DNA of 37,255 nucleotides from Cohnella sp. GbtcB17 (GTDB lineage Bacteria; Bacillota; Bacilli; Paenibacillales; Paenibacillaceae), in assembly GCF_019091135.1 (NCBI RefSeq), contig NZ_JAGXJW010000039.1:1-37255 (forward strand). The letters run 5' to 3'. A program made the position numbers and the translations under genes. Below the pieces are notes generated by a model. The model did not search any database, was not told the origin of the DNA, and was given only the letters and a program-made list of their open reading frames with translations. Positions 20,483 to 28,353 of this stretch are shown here, one piece after another (within the stretch, counting starts at the first letter, position 1; every line of letters starts with the position of its first letter).

Positions 20483-22021
20483 ATGGAGCAAGTTCATCGT
20501 TCTGCTTCTAGCGGTGGCATACGAGTAGGCGTCCAGAAATTCGGCCGATTCCTGAGCGGCATGGTCATGCCGAACATCGGGGCATTTATCGCCTGGGGCA
20601 TCATTACCGCATTGTTCATACCGACCGGCTGGGCGCCGAATTCGGAGCTCGCGAAGCTCGTTGACCCGATCATCAAGTATCTGCTTCCGATCCTGATCGG
20701 CTACACGGGCGGCACCATGGTGCACAAGACCCGGGGCGGCGTCATCGGCGCGCTCATGACGATGGGCATCATCGTCGGCACGGACATCCCCATGTTCCTC
20801 GGTGCGATGATCTGCGGTCCGCTCGCGGCGTGGGTGCTGAAGCAGTTCGACAAGTCCGTCGAAGGCAAGATCAAAGCGGGCTTCGAGATGCTGGTCAACA
20901 ACTTCTCGCTCGGCATCATCGGCGCGGGACTGACGCTGCTGTCCTTCTGGGGCATCGGGCCGGTCATCGAGCAGCTGACGTCCTGGCTGTCCGACGGCGT
21001 CGAGTTCCTGGTCAATCACAATCTGATCCCGCTGGCGAACGTGCTCATCGAGCCTGCAAAGATTCTGTTCCTGTACAACGCGATCAATCACGGCGTGCTC
21101 AGTCCGATTGCGCTGGACGAAGCGTCGCGCACCGGCAAGTCGATTCTGTTCATGCTCGAGTCGAACCCGGGCCCCGGCATCGGCGTCCTACTGGCCTATA
21201 TGCTCGTTGGCCGCGGCTCCGCCCGGCAGTCGGCTTCCGGCGCGGCGATCATTCACTTCTTCGGCGGGATCCATGAGATCTACTTCCCGTACATTCTCAT
21301 GAATCCGCGCCTGATCCTGGCCGTTATCGCGGGCGGTGTGACCGGCACGTTCACCTTCTCCATCTTCGGCGCAGGCCTCGTCGCTCCGCCTTCGCCGGGC
21401 AGCATCTTCGCTTATATCGCGATGGCGCCCAAGGGCGGTCTGCTGCCGGTGCTGAGCGGCGTGCTCACCGCGGCGATCGTATCCTTCGCGTTGTCGGCGC
21501 TGCTGCTGAAGACGTCGAAGAAAAACGCGGAGGACGAGGATATCGAGGAAGCGCAAAGCCGCATGAAGGCGATGAAGGCGGCGGGCACGCCGGCCGCAGC
21601 CGCGGCAGCGGCCAACTCCGCAGCGCCGGTCGCAGGCGTCGCAGCTACCGCATCGTCCGGCAACGGCGCTGCGCGGTCCGCGATCCCGGACACGGCGGTC
21701 GTCGACGCAAGTCTTCAAGCGGCAGCCTCCGCGGTAAAAGATAAAGAGGATGTGCGCAAGATCGTATTCTCCTGCGACGCCGGCATGGGCTCGGGCGCGA
21801 TGGGCGCCTCGATTTTGCGCAAGAAGATGAAGGCCGCGGGCTCGGACGTTACGGTCATCAATACGGCGATCAGCGACATTCCGGACGACGCTGATATCGT
21901 CATCACGCACAAGACGCTTACCGACCGCGCCAGACAGAAGGCGCCGAACGCCGAGCACATTTCAATCGACAACTTCCTCAAGAGTCCGGAGTACGACGTG
22001 CTGGTCAACAGGCTGGCCTGA
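20483..22021 (+). CDS. mtlA: Mannitol-specific PTS enzyme IICB
   Basis: 512 residues. EIIC membrane domain about 12-345, with FGRFLSGMVMPNIGAFIAWG at its start and the substrate-site motif GGIHEIYFPY (His264-Glu265). Then a long Ala/Gly-rich linker (about 350-415) and the EIIB domain, VRKIVFSCDAGMGSGAMGAS, with the phosphocysteine Cys431. No EIIA is attached; that is supplied by mtlF downstream, the usual Gram-positive arrangement. It imports mannitol and delivers mannitol-1-phosphate. The ATG at 20483 has AAGGAGGAA upstream; the frame is open further back but without a site. First gene of the operon, and followed by a stem-loop before mtlR. Confidence 0.97.
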   Translation: MEQVHRSASSGGIRVGVQKFGRFLSGMVMPNIGAFIAWGIITALFIPTGWAPNSELAKLVDPIIKYLLPILIGYTGGTMVHKTRGGVIGALMTMGIIVGTDIPMFLGAMICGPLAAWVLKQFDKSVEGKIKAGFEMLVNNFSLGIIGAGLTLLSFWGIGPVIEQLTSWLSDGVEFLVNHNLIPLANVLIEPAKILFLYNAINHGVLSPIALDEASRTGKSILFMLESNPGPGIGVLLAYMLVGRGSARQSASGAAIIHFFGGIHEIYFPYILMNPRLILAVIAGGVTGTFTFSIFGAGLVAPPSPGSIFAYIAMAPKGGLLPVLSGVLTAAIVSFALSALLLKTSKKNAEDEDIEEAQSRMKAMKAAGTPAAAAAAANSAAPVAGVAATASSGNGAARSAIPDTAVVDASLQAAASAVKDKEDVRKIVFSCDAGMGSGAMGASILRKKMKAAGSDVTVINTAISDIPDDADIVITHKTLTDRARQKAPNAEHISIDNFLKSPEYDVLVNRLA

Positions 22022-22083
22022 TCTGGGGCGAGCATTCGGAAAGGAACGTCCCGACGGTCGTCTCCTCCGACGCATATCGAATC

Positions 22084-22120
22084 GGCTGACGCTGGCGAGT
22101 ATATTCGCCGGCGTTCAGCC
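22084..22120 (+). terminator. Stem-loop between mtlA and mtlR (attenuator or mRNA stabiliser)
   Basis: GGCTGACGCTGGCGA pairs with TCGCCGGCGTTCAGCC with one bulge and one wobble pair, loop GTATAT. The tail is CATTTTGG, too short for a strong terminator. It could reduce transcription into mtlR or protect the mtlA message. Confidence 0.5.
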
Positions 22121-22149
22121 CATTTTGGATAGACAGGAATGATCCGTCC

Positions 22150-24246
22150 ATGATCGTATCCAACCGAACGCGGCGCATCCTCGAGCTGCTGCTGCGCAGC
22201 GGGCGGGAGATGACGGCCGCCGAGCTTGCCGCGGGGCTTCAGGTCAGCTCGCGCACCGTGCACCGCGAACTCGCCGCGGTCGAAGATCTGCTGGCGGGCC
22301 AGGCGGTATCGCTTGTAAAAAAGTCGGGCTCGGGCATCGCCTTGCAGGGCGATCCGGCCGCGCTGGAGCGGCTCGGCAGCATCGTATCCGCTTCGGAGGA
22401 AGCCGAGTTCTCCCCGGACGAACGCCAGATTTATCTGCTCTGCCTGCTGCTTCGGGAGCGCGAGCCCGTCAAGCAATTCGCGCTGGCGCACGAGCTGAAG
22501 GTCACGGTGCAGACGATCGGCAGCGACCTCGAGGAGCTGGCCGAATGGGTGGAGCGCTTCGGCGTCCAGCTCATTCGCCGCAGGGGCTATGGCGTCGAGC
22601 TCGCGGGCGGGGAGGCCGAGCTGCGGGAGACGATCCGTCAGCTCATCCGGCTGCGCCTCGACGACGCCGAGCTGATCGCGAGCCGGGGCGAGCCGCCGTC
22701 GCATCCGCTCGATCGCATGCTGTTCGAGCTTGCAGGACACAGCGATATGGCCGACATCGAGCGCGCGCTGTGGGGCCTGGAGCGCCGATGGGCCGGCAGT
22801 CTCAACGAGCAGATTTACACGGATCTGCTCATCCGACTCTCGATCGCGCTGCATCGCGTACGGCAGGGCCGAACGATGGCGGATTCGCCCGTTTCGTACC
22901 ACCCGCCGCCCCTGGACAGACAGGCGTCGGAGCTGGCCACGGCAGAGGCCGTGCAGCTGGCGGAGCAGCTCTCGGCGCGGCCGGGCGTGGAGCTCGGCCG
23001 CGCCGAGACGGCTTACGTCTCCGAACTGCTCCAGGACGCGCACGGCAAAGACCTCGCGCTGCTGCCGGGCGACGATCTGGCGTTGGCGGACACGGTCCGC
23101 AGGCTGATTCGTACGGTGCAGTCGTCGACCGGCGTCGATTATGACGAGGACCGGTCGCTCAGGGAAGGCTTGTTCGAGCACTTGAAGCAGGCGGCGCAGC
23201 GGCTCGGCGAGGGTCAGCGCATCCGCAATCCGTTGCTGGAGCAGATTCGCAGGGATTACGCGACGCTGTTCGCAGCCGTTAAGGAGGCCGCAAGCGCCGC
23301 ACTCCCCCAGCTTGAGGTGCCGGACGAGGAAGTCGGCTTCCTGGTCATGCACTTCGGCGCCTCTCAAGAGCGGCTCAAGCAGCTCAAGCGGGATGTGCGC
23401 GCGATTCTCGTGTGCACGAGCGGCATCGGCTCCTCCAAGCTGCTGCAGATGCGCATTCGCAAAGAGCTCCCGCAGATCGAGATTGCGGATCGGGTATCCT
23501 GGTACGAGGCCGCTCGTCTCGACGAGAGCACGTACGACCTCATCATCTCCACGATCGATCTTCCGATCGATCCGAGCCGCTACATGAAGGTCAGCCCCCT
23601 GCTCACGCAGGGAGAAGCCGACCGGCTCCGCAATTTCGTTCGGGAGGCGCCGTGGGAGCCGGGGCGAGCCGCTGTCCGAAAAGGAGAGGACGGCTCGCCG
23701 GTCTCTGCGGCCGACGGCTTCGCCCGGCTGCAGCGTCTGAAGACGACGCTGGACGAGATCGTGTCGCTCGTCGGCGGGTTTCGGACGATCGAGCTCGGCG
23801 AGGAGGCGGACGATCTGTACGGGGCGCTGGACGAAGCCTGCCGGCGCGAGGAAGCGCTCGGCCTGCTGAGCGGGGCGTCCGCTGTGCGCGACAGGCTGCT
23901 GGGACGAGAGGAGCAGGGCAGCCAGATGATCCCCGGCACGGGTCTTGCGCTATTCCATACGCGGGCGCCGGAGATTACGCAGTCTACGCTTAAGCTATAC
24001 CGGCTTCGCCGGGCGGTTCGAATGCCGCAGGAGGACGGCCCGCCCGTTCAATTGGCGCGTTTCCTCCTCATGCTGGCGCCACGCGCGCTAGCGCGAGAAA
24101 GTCTCGAGGTGCTGAGCGAGATCAGCGCGATGCTGCTCGACGAGGAGACGGTCGCGCTGCTCGAGGCCGGAGACGAGACGGGGATCCGCGAGCGCATGAC
24201 GACGCATTTGAGGAGCTTTTTCCTAACTAAAACCGAAAGCGAGTGA
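22150..24246 (+). CDS. mtlR: PRD-containing transcriptional activator of the mannitol operon
   Basis: 698 residues with the full MtlR layout: N-terminal HTH (AAELAAGLQVSSRTVHREL, 24-42), second Mga-like HTH (about 95-150), PRD1 with His235 (SIALHRVRQG), PRD2 with His344 and His401 (FLVMHFGASQERL), an EIIB-Gat-like domain with Cys422 (LVCTSGIGSSK) and an EIIA-Mtl-like domain with His603 (LALFHTRAPEI). In B. subtilis, phosphorylation by HPr on PRD2 activates, while phosphorylation of the EIIB Cys and EIIA His by the mannitol EII inactivates. The second PRD1 His is not evident (SELLQDAHGK). The ribosome binding site is weak (AGGA). It lies inside the operon, with mtlF starting at its stop. Confidence 0.95.
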   Translation: MIVSNRTRRILELLLRSGREMTAAELAAGLQVSSRTVHRELAAVEDLLAGQAVSLVKKSGSGIALQGDPAALERLGSIVSASEEAEFSPDERQIYLLCLLLREREPVKQFALAHELKVTVQTIGSDLEELAEWVERFGVQLIRRRGYGVELAGGEAELRETIRQLIRLRLDDAELIASRGEPPSHPLDRMLFELAGHSDMADIERALWGLERRWAGSLNEQIYTDLLIRLSIALHRVRQGRTMADSPVSYHPPPLDRQASELATAEAVQLAEQLSARPGVELGRAETAYVSELLQDAHGKDLALLPGDDLALADTVRRLIRTVQSSTGVDYDEDRSLREGLFEHLKQAAQRLGEGQRIRNPLLEQIRRDYATLFAAVKEAASAALPQLEVPDEEVGFLVMHFGASQERLKQLKRDVRAILVCTSGIGSSKLLQMRIRKELPQIEIADRVSWYEAARLDESTYDLIISTIDLPIDPSRYMKVSPLLTQGEADRLRNFVREAPWEPGRAAVRKGEDGSPVSAADGFARLQRLKTTLDEIVSLVGGFRTIELGEEADDLYGALDEACRREEALGLLSGASAVRDRLLGREEQGSQMIPGTGLALFHTRAPEITQSTLKLYRLRRAVRMPQEDGPPVQLARFLLMLAPRALARESLEVLSEISAMLLDEETVALLEAGDETGIRERMTTHLRSFFLTKTESE

Positions 24247-24251
24247 ACGAT

Positions 24252-24689
24252 ATGAGCATCCTATCCGCAAACAAAGTGAAACTGAACGCATCCGTCGCCG
24301 ACAAGTACGAAGCGATCCGCCTGGCCGGCCAGCTGCTGGTGGAGGCGGGCCACGTCGAACCGGCATACGTCGACAGCATGATCGAGCGCGAGAACTCGCT
24401 GTCCACCTACATGGGAGGCGGCCTCGCGATTCCGCACGGCACGAGCGAATCCAAGGGGACGATCAAGTCGACGGGCCTGTCGATCGTCCAGCTGCCGGCC
24501 GGGGTCGACTTCGGCGACGGCGAGAAAGCGCATCTGGTCATCGGCATTGCGGCGGTCGGCGACGACCATCTGGACATTTTGACGAACGTGGCGATGATCT
24601 GCTCGGATGACGAGAACATGGCGCGCATTCTCGCGGCCAAGACGCCCGCCGAGATGATCGAAATTTTCGAGAGCGGTGTGGAGGAATGA
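24252..24689 (+). CDS. mtlF: Mannitol-specific PTS enzyme IIA
   Basis: 145 residues. EIIA of the mannitol-fructose family: ENSLSTYMGGGLAIPHGTSE holds the phosphoryl-accepting His62, the same number as in Staphylococcus carnosus MtlF when the ATG at 24252 is used. A GTG at 24243, overlapping the mtlR stop, is also in frame; neither has a strong ribosome binding site, so translation is probably coupled to mtlR. It takes phosphate from HPr and passes it to Cys431 of MtlA. Its stop overlaps the mtlD start by four bases. Confidence 0.95.
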   Translation: MSILSANKVKLNASVADKYEAIRLAGQLLVEAGHVEPAYVDSMIERENSLSTYMGGGLAIPHGTSESKGTIKSTGLSIVQLPAGVDFGDGEKAHLVIGIAAVGDDHLDILTNVAMICSDDENMARILAAKTPAEMIEIFESGVEE

Positions 24690-25843
24690 AGGCTCTGCAT
24701 TTCGGCGCCGGCAACATCGGACGGGGCTTTATCGGCCTTCTGCTGTCGCGTTCGGGCTATGAAGTGACGTTTTCCGACGTAAACAAGACGCTGGTCGACG
24801 CGCTTCGCGAACGGGGCGAATATACGGTGACCCTGGCCGATGACGAGCAGGAGCGCATCCGCTTGACGGGCGTGACGGCGATCGACGGCACCGACCTTGC
24901 GGCAGTGGCCGCTGCCGTGGCCGAAGCCGACCTGGTCACGACGGCCGTCGGCGTGAACATTTTGAAGCATATCGCTTCGGGAATCGCGCGCGGCATCGAG
25001 CGCCGCATCGGCGCCGGCGCAGGCCCGCTCCACTTGATCGCCTGCGAGAACGCGATCGGCGGCAGCGCCCAGCTTAAAGAGCATGTGTACGGGCATCTGG
25101 ACGAGGCGACGCGAGCCAAAGCCGATGCTGTCTGCGCCTTCCCGAATGCGGCGGTGGACCGGATCGTGCCGATTCAGCACAACGAGGATCCGCTCGCGGT
25201 GACGGTGGAGCCGTTCTACGAATGGGCAGTCGACGAGTCGGCGATGTTCCCGGGCTTCAAACGCGTGGAAGGCGTGCATTACGTGACCGACCTGACGCCG
25301 TATATCGAGCGCAAGCTGTTTACCGTCAACACGGGTCACGCTTCGGCTGCCTATCTCGGCAACCTGAAGGGATACGAAACGATCCAGCAAGCGATGGCCG
25401 ACGAAGCGCTGGTGGGCGAAGTGCGCGCGGTGCTGGACGAGACGGGCGCCGTCGTCGTCCGCAAGCACGGCTTCGATCCGGAGGCGCATTGGCAATATAT
25501 CGACACCATTCTCGGACGCTTCCGCAATCCGCATCTGACCGACGAGATCGCGCGCGTCGGCCGGTCGCCGATCCGCAAGCTGTCGCCGAACGACCGCCTT
25601 GTCAGTCCGGCGCTGCAAGCGCTCGAGCAGGGCGACGAGCCCGTCGCGCTCGCCAAGGTCATGGCCGCCGCGCTGCGCTTCGACTACCCGGACGACCCGG
25701 AGTCGGCGGAGCTGCAGCGAACGCTGAAGGAGACCGGGGCTGGGGCTACGCTGGCTAAGTATACGTCTTTGCCGCAGGAGCACCCGCTGCTGCTGCTGGC
25801 TGTAAAGCAGTTCGAGGCGTTGGTCGCCGGGACGCAGAGCTGA
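24686..25843 (+). CDS. mtlD: Mannitol-1-phosphate 5-dehydrogenase
   Basis: 385 residues, the standard length. N-terminal NAD-binding fold MKALHFGAGNIGRGFIGLLL, family motifs LIACENAIGGS and VCAFPNAAVDRIVP, and the C-terminal signature KLFTVNTGHASAAYLGNLKGY that holds the catalytic lysine region. It oxidises mannitol-1-phosphate to fructose-6-phosphate with NAD. The ATG overlaps the mtlF stop (ATGA), and GGAGG is only one base away, so re-initiation by terminating ribosomes is likely. ptsI follows after 19 bp. Confidence 0.97.
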   Translation: MKALHFGAGNIGRGFIGLLLSRSGYEVTFSDVNKTLVDALRERGEYTVTLADDEQERIRLTGVTAIDGTDLAAVAAAVAEADLVTTAVGVNILKHIASGIARGIERRIGAGAGPLHLIACENAIGGSAQLKEHVYGHLDEATRAKADAVCAFPNAAVDRIVPIQHNEDPLAVTVEPFYEWAVDESAMFPGFKRVEGVHYVTDLTPYIERKLFTVNTGHASAAYLGNLKGYETIQQAMADEALVGEVRAVLDETGAVVVRKHGFDPEAHWQYIDTILGRFRNPHLTDEIARVGRSPIRKLSPNDRLVSPALQALEQGDEPVALAKVMAAALRFDYPDDPESAELQRTLKETGAGATLAKYTSLPQEHPLLLLAVKQFEALVAGTQS

Positions 25844-25862
25844 CGAAAAGGAGAGATGCACG

Positions 25863-27584
25863 ATGTCCCAACAATTAACCGGCATAGCGGCTTCTCCCGG
25901 CATCGCCATCGCGAGGGCGTTCCGGTATGCGCATGCCGCGTCCGAGGCGCCGCAGCGCGTCGAGGTCGCAGACGCTTCCGCGGAGGCGGAGCGCTTCCGC
26001 GCCGCTGTCGCCCGGGCGAAGACGGAGGTCGACGCGATTCGCGAATCGACGGAGCGCAGGCTCGGTGCCGCGAAGGCGGAAATTTTCGAAGCGCATCTGA
26101 TGCTGCTCGACGATCCCGATCTGGTGGACGCCGTGCTCGAGCAGATCGACAATGAATCGGTGAACGCCGAATACGCGCTTCACGAGGTGACGGGCATGAT
26201 CGTCGAGATGCTGCGCGGCATGGACAGTGAGATGCTGCGAGAGCGTGCGACCGACGTACTGGACGTCTCCGGCCGGGTCATGAGCCATCTGCAGGACCGG
26301 CCGTACGCCGCATTGTCCGGCATCGCGGAGGAGGCGATCATCGTGGCGCAGGACCTGACGCCGTCCGATACGGCGCAGCTCGACCTGGACTACGTACGCG
26401 GCTTCGTCACCGAGATCGGGAGCCGCACATCGCATTCCGCGAACATGGCGCGCTCGCTGGAGCTGCCCGCCATCGTCGGAGCCGGCAAGGCCGCGGCGGA
26501 CGTTCCGGACGGGACGACGATCGTCCTCGATGCGACGGAGGGGCGGATCGTCGTCGATCCGAGCGACGAGGAGCTTGCAGCCTACCGGGCGAAAAAGGAT
26601 GCTTACGATGCGCGGGTCGCCGAGCTGAAGCGGCTTGCCGCCGAGCCTTCCGTATCGGCGGACGGCGTTCATGTCGAGCTTGCGGCGAACATCGGGGGCG
26701 TCGAGGACGTCGCCAAGGCGCTGGAGAACGGCGCAGACGGCGTCGGACTGTTCCGCACAGAGTTCCTGTACATGGGGCGCAATTCGCTTCCGACCGAGGA
26801 GGAACAGTACGAGACCTACCGCCATGTGCTGTCCAAAATGGACGGCAAGCGCGTCGTCATCCGCACGCTCGACATCGGCGGCGACAAGGAGCTGCCGTAC
26901 CTGTCGCTGCCGAAGGAAAGCAATCCGTTCCTGGGCCTGCGGGCGGTCCGCTTCTGCCTGAGCCGCGAGGACGTGTTCCGCACGCAGTTGCGCGCGCTGC
27001 TCCGCGCAAGTACGGCGGGCAAGCTGAATATTATGTTTCCGATGATCGCCGTGGCCGACGAGCTGCGCCAAGCGAAGACGATTCTGACCGAGGAGCGCGC
27101 CAAGCTCGAGAGCGAAGGCATCCCGGTCGCTTCCGACATTGAGGTCGGCATCATGATCGAGATTCCGGCTGCCGCGCTGAATGCGGACTACCTGGCCAAG
27201 GAAGTCGACTTTTTCAGCATCGGGACGAACGATCTGATTCAGTACACGATGGCGGCTGACCGAATGAACGACGCCGTATCGTACCTTTATCAGCCGTATC
27301 ACCCGTCCATCCTCCGCCTCGTCCGCATGGTCATCCGGGCCGCGGAGCGGGAGGGCAAGTGGACCGGCATGTGCGGCGAAATGGCCGGCGACCTCACGGC
27401 GATCCCGATCCTGCTCGGCCTCGGCCTCGGCGAGTTCAGCATGAGTGCGTCGTCCGTGCTGCCGGCCCGCGAGCTGATCGGCCGCTTATCCAAGGAAGTT
27501 TGGTCGAAGCTTGCCGAAGAGGCGCTGCAGCTTGGCACGCAAGAGGAAGTCAAACAATTCGTAGAACAAAGGAGTCATGCCTGA
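25863..27584 (+). CDS. ptsI: PTS enzyme I (PEP-protein phosphotransferase)
   Basis: 573 residues, a full-length EI. Landmarks: N-terminal ITGIAASPGIAIARAF-like strand, phospho-His191 in IGSRTSHSANMARSLELP, PEP-binding GADGVGLFRTEFLYM and RTLDIGGDKELPYL, signature FFSIGTNDLIQYTMAADRMN, and catalytic Cys504 in GMCGEMAGD. It takes phosphate from PEP and gives it to HPr. AAGGAGAG precedes the ATG. It ends one base into ptsH. The order ptsI then ptsH is the reverse of the common ptsHI operon, and its presence inside a mannitol operon is unusual. Confidence 0.96.
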   Translation: MSQQLTGIAASPGIAIARAFRYAHAASEAPQRVEVADASAEAERFRAAVARAKTEVDAIRESTERRLGAAKAEIFEAHLMLLDDPDLVDAVLEQIDNESVNAEYALHEVTGMIVEMLRGMDSEMLRERATDVLDVSGRVMSHLQDRPYAALSGIAEEAIIVAQDLTPSDTAQLDLDYVRGFVTEIGSRTSHSANMARSLELPAIVGAGKAAADVPDGTTIVLDATEGRIVVDPSDEELAAYRAKKDAYDARVAELKRLAAEPSVSADGVHVELAANIGGVEDVAKALENGADGVGLFRTEFLYMGRNSLPTEEEQYETYRHVLSKMDGKRVVIRTLDIGGDKELPYLSLPKESNPFLGLRAVRFCLSREDVFRTQLRALLRASTAGKLNIMFPMIAVADELRQAKTILTEERAKLESEGIPVASDIEVGIMIEIPAAALNADYLAKEVDFFSIGTNDLIQYTMAADRMNDAVSYLYQPYHPSILRLVRMVIRAAEREGKWTGMCGEMAGDLTAIPILLGLGLGEFSMSASSVLPARELIGRLSKEVWSKLAEEALQLGTQEEVKQFVEQRSHA

Positions 27585-27847
27585 TGCTGTCCGAAACGTT
27601 TACCGTTATCCATCCGTCGGGATTCCACGCGCGTCCGACCAAGATTTTTGTCCAAGCGGCCACGCAGTTTAATTGCAAGGTGAACCTGATCAAGGGAACC
27701 AAGAAGATCAACGGGAAGAGCTCGCTCGGTCTGCTCTCGCTCGGCCTCGCCAAAGGCGACGAAGTCATGCTGGAGGTCGACGGCGAGCGCGAAGAAGAAG
27801 CGCTGCGGGAGCTCGGATCGCTATTGTCGAAGATTTACGAGGAATAA
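27584..27847 (+). CDS. ptsH: HPr phosphocarrier protein
   Basis: 87 residues. His15 in SGFHARPTKIF is the PEP-dependent site; Ser46 in INGKSSLGLLSLGLAKGD is the site of HPr kinase in Firmicutes, so this protein could take part both in transport and in CcpA-dependent catabolite control. The match to standard HPr is moderate (GTKKINGKSS). AAAGGAG lies within the end of ptsI, and the start overlaps the ptsI stop by one base (TGATG). Last gene of the mannitol operon; no terminator is seen until 28306. Confidence 0.95.
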   Translation: MLSETFTVIHPSGFHARPTKIFVQAATQFNCKVNLIKGTKKINGKSSLGLLSLGLAKGDEVMLEVDGEREEEALRELGSLLSKIYEE

Positions 27848-27887
27848 GAGCAGGAATCCTCCGCTTGTGCCGTACTTTGACCGCTTT

Positions 27888-28270
27888 AAGCGAGAAAGTG
27901 CGGTTACAGAAGTAAGCCGTCCCTGCAAGCGAGAAAAGCAACGTTGCAGAAACGACGAAGGCGCGAAGCTGTGTTGTAAGCGAGAAAAGCGCGGTTACAG
28001 AATTAAGCCGTCACTGTAAGCGAGAAAAGCAACGTTGCAGAAGCGACGAAGGTGCCAAGCTGTATTGTAAGCGAGAAAAGCGCGGTTACAGAAGTAAGCT
28101 GCCGCTGCAAGCGAGAAAAGCAACGTTGCAGAAGCGACGAAGGTGCCGAACTGCGTTGTAAGCGAGAAAAGCGCGGTTACAGGAGTAAGCTGCCGCTGTA
28201 AGCGAGAAAAGCAACGTTGCAGAAGCGACGAAGGTGCCGAACTGTGCTGTAGGCGAGAAAAGCGCGGTTA
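27888..28270. repeat. Array of nine stem-loop repeats alternating 40 and 51 bp
   Basis: AAGCGAGAAA starts at 27888, 27927, 27978, 28018, 28069, 28109, 28160, 28200 and (variant) 28251; spacings 39, 51, 40, 51, 40, 51, 40, 51. Two unit types alternate: one with GCGCGGTTACAG, one with GCAACGTTGCAG (which holds the palindrome GCAACGTTGC). Each motif is framed by an inverted repeat, TGTAA...TTACA or TGCAA...TTGCA, so each can form a hairpin with an ~15-nt loop. The array starts 40 bp after the ptsH stop and ends before the first terminator, so it is probably transcribed as the operon's 3' untranslated region. The rest of 27848-28353 holds only that terminator. Confidence 0.85.
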
Positions 28271-28305
28271 CAGGAGCTTGTGTCAAGCTAGTCTTGGTCA
28301 TCAAA

Positions 28306-28352
28306 AAAGGCTGTCCCTCCGATCGCATGCTGCGATCGGAGGGACAGCCTTT
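28306..28352. terminator. Bidirectional terminator with 22-bp perfect stem
   Basis: 28306-28327 pairs without mismatch with 28331-28352 around the loop TGC (core GGCTGTCCCTCCGATCGCA). It has A and T runs on each side. It ends both the mtl-pts transcript and the leftward DUF4190 transcript, whose stop codon is next to it. Confidence 0.95.
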
Positions 28353-28353
28353 C

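Noticed and set aside
27888..28270. CRISPR array
   Set aside because: Spacings are 40 and 51 bp in strict alternation and the sequence between the motifs is itself repeated, so there are no spacers.
28086..28328. 80-codon minus-strand frame across the stem-loop array
   Set aside because: It is made of repeat units and a terminator arm, has no ribosome binding site, and its repeated peptide (AFLAYNAVRH, AFLACS) follows only from the DNA repeat.
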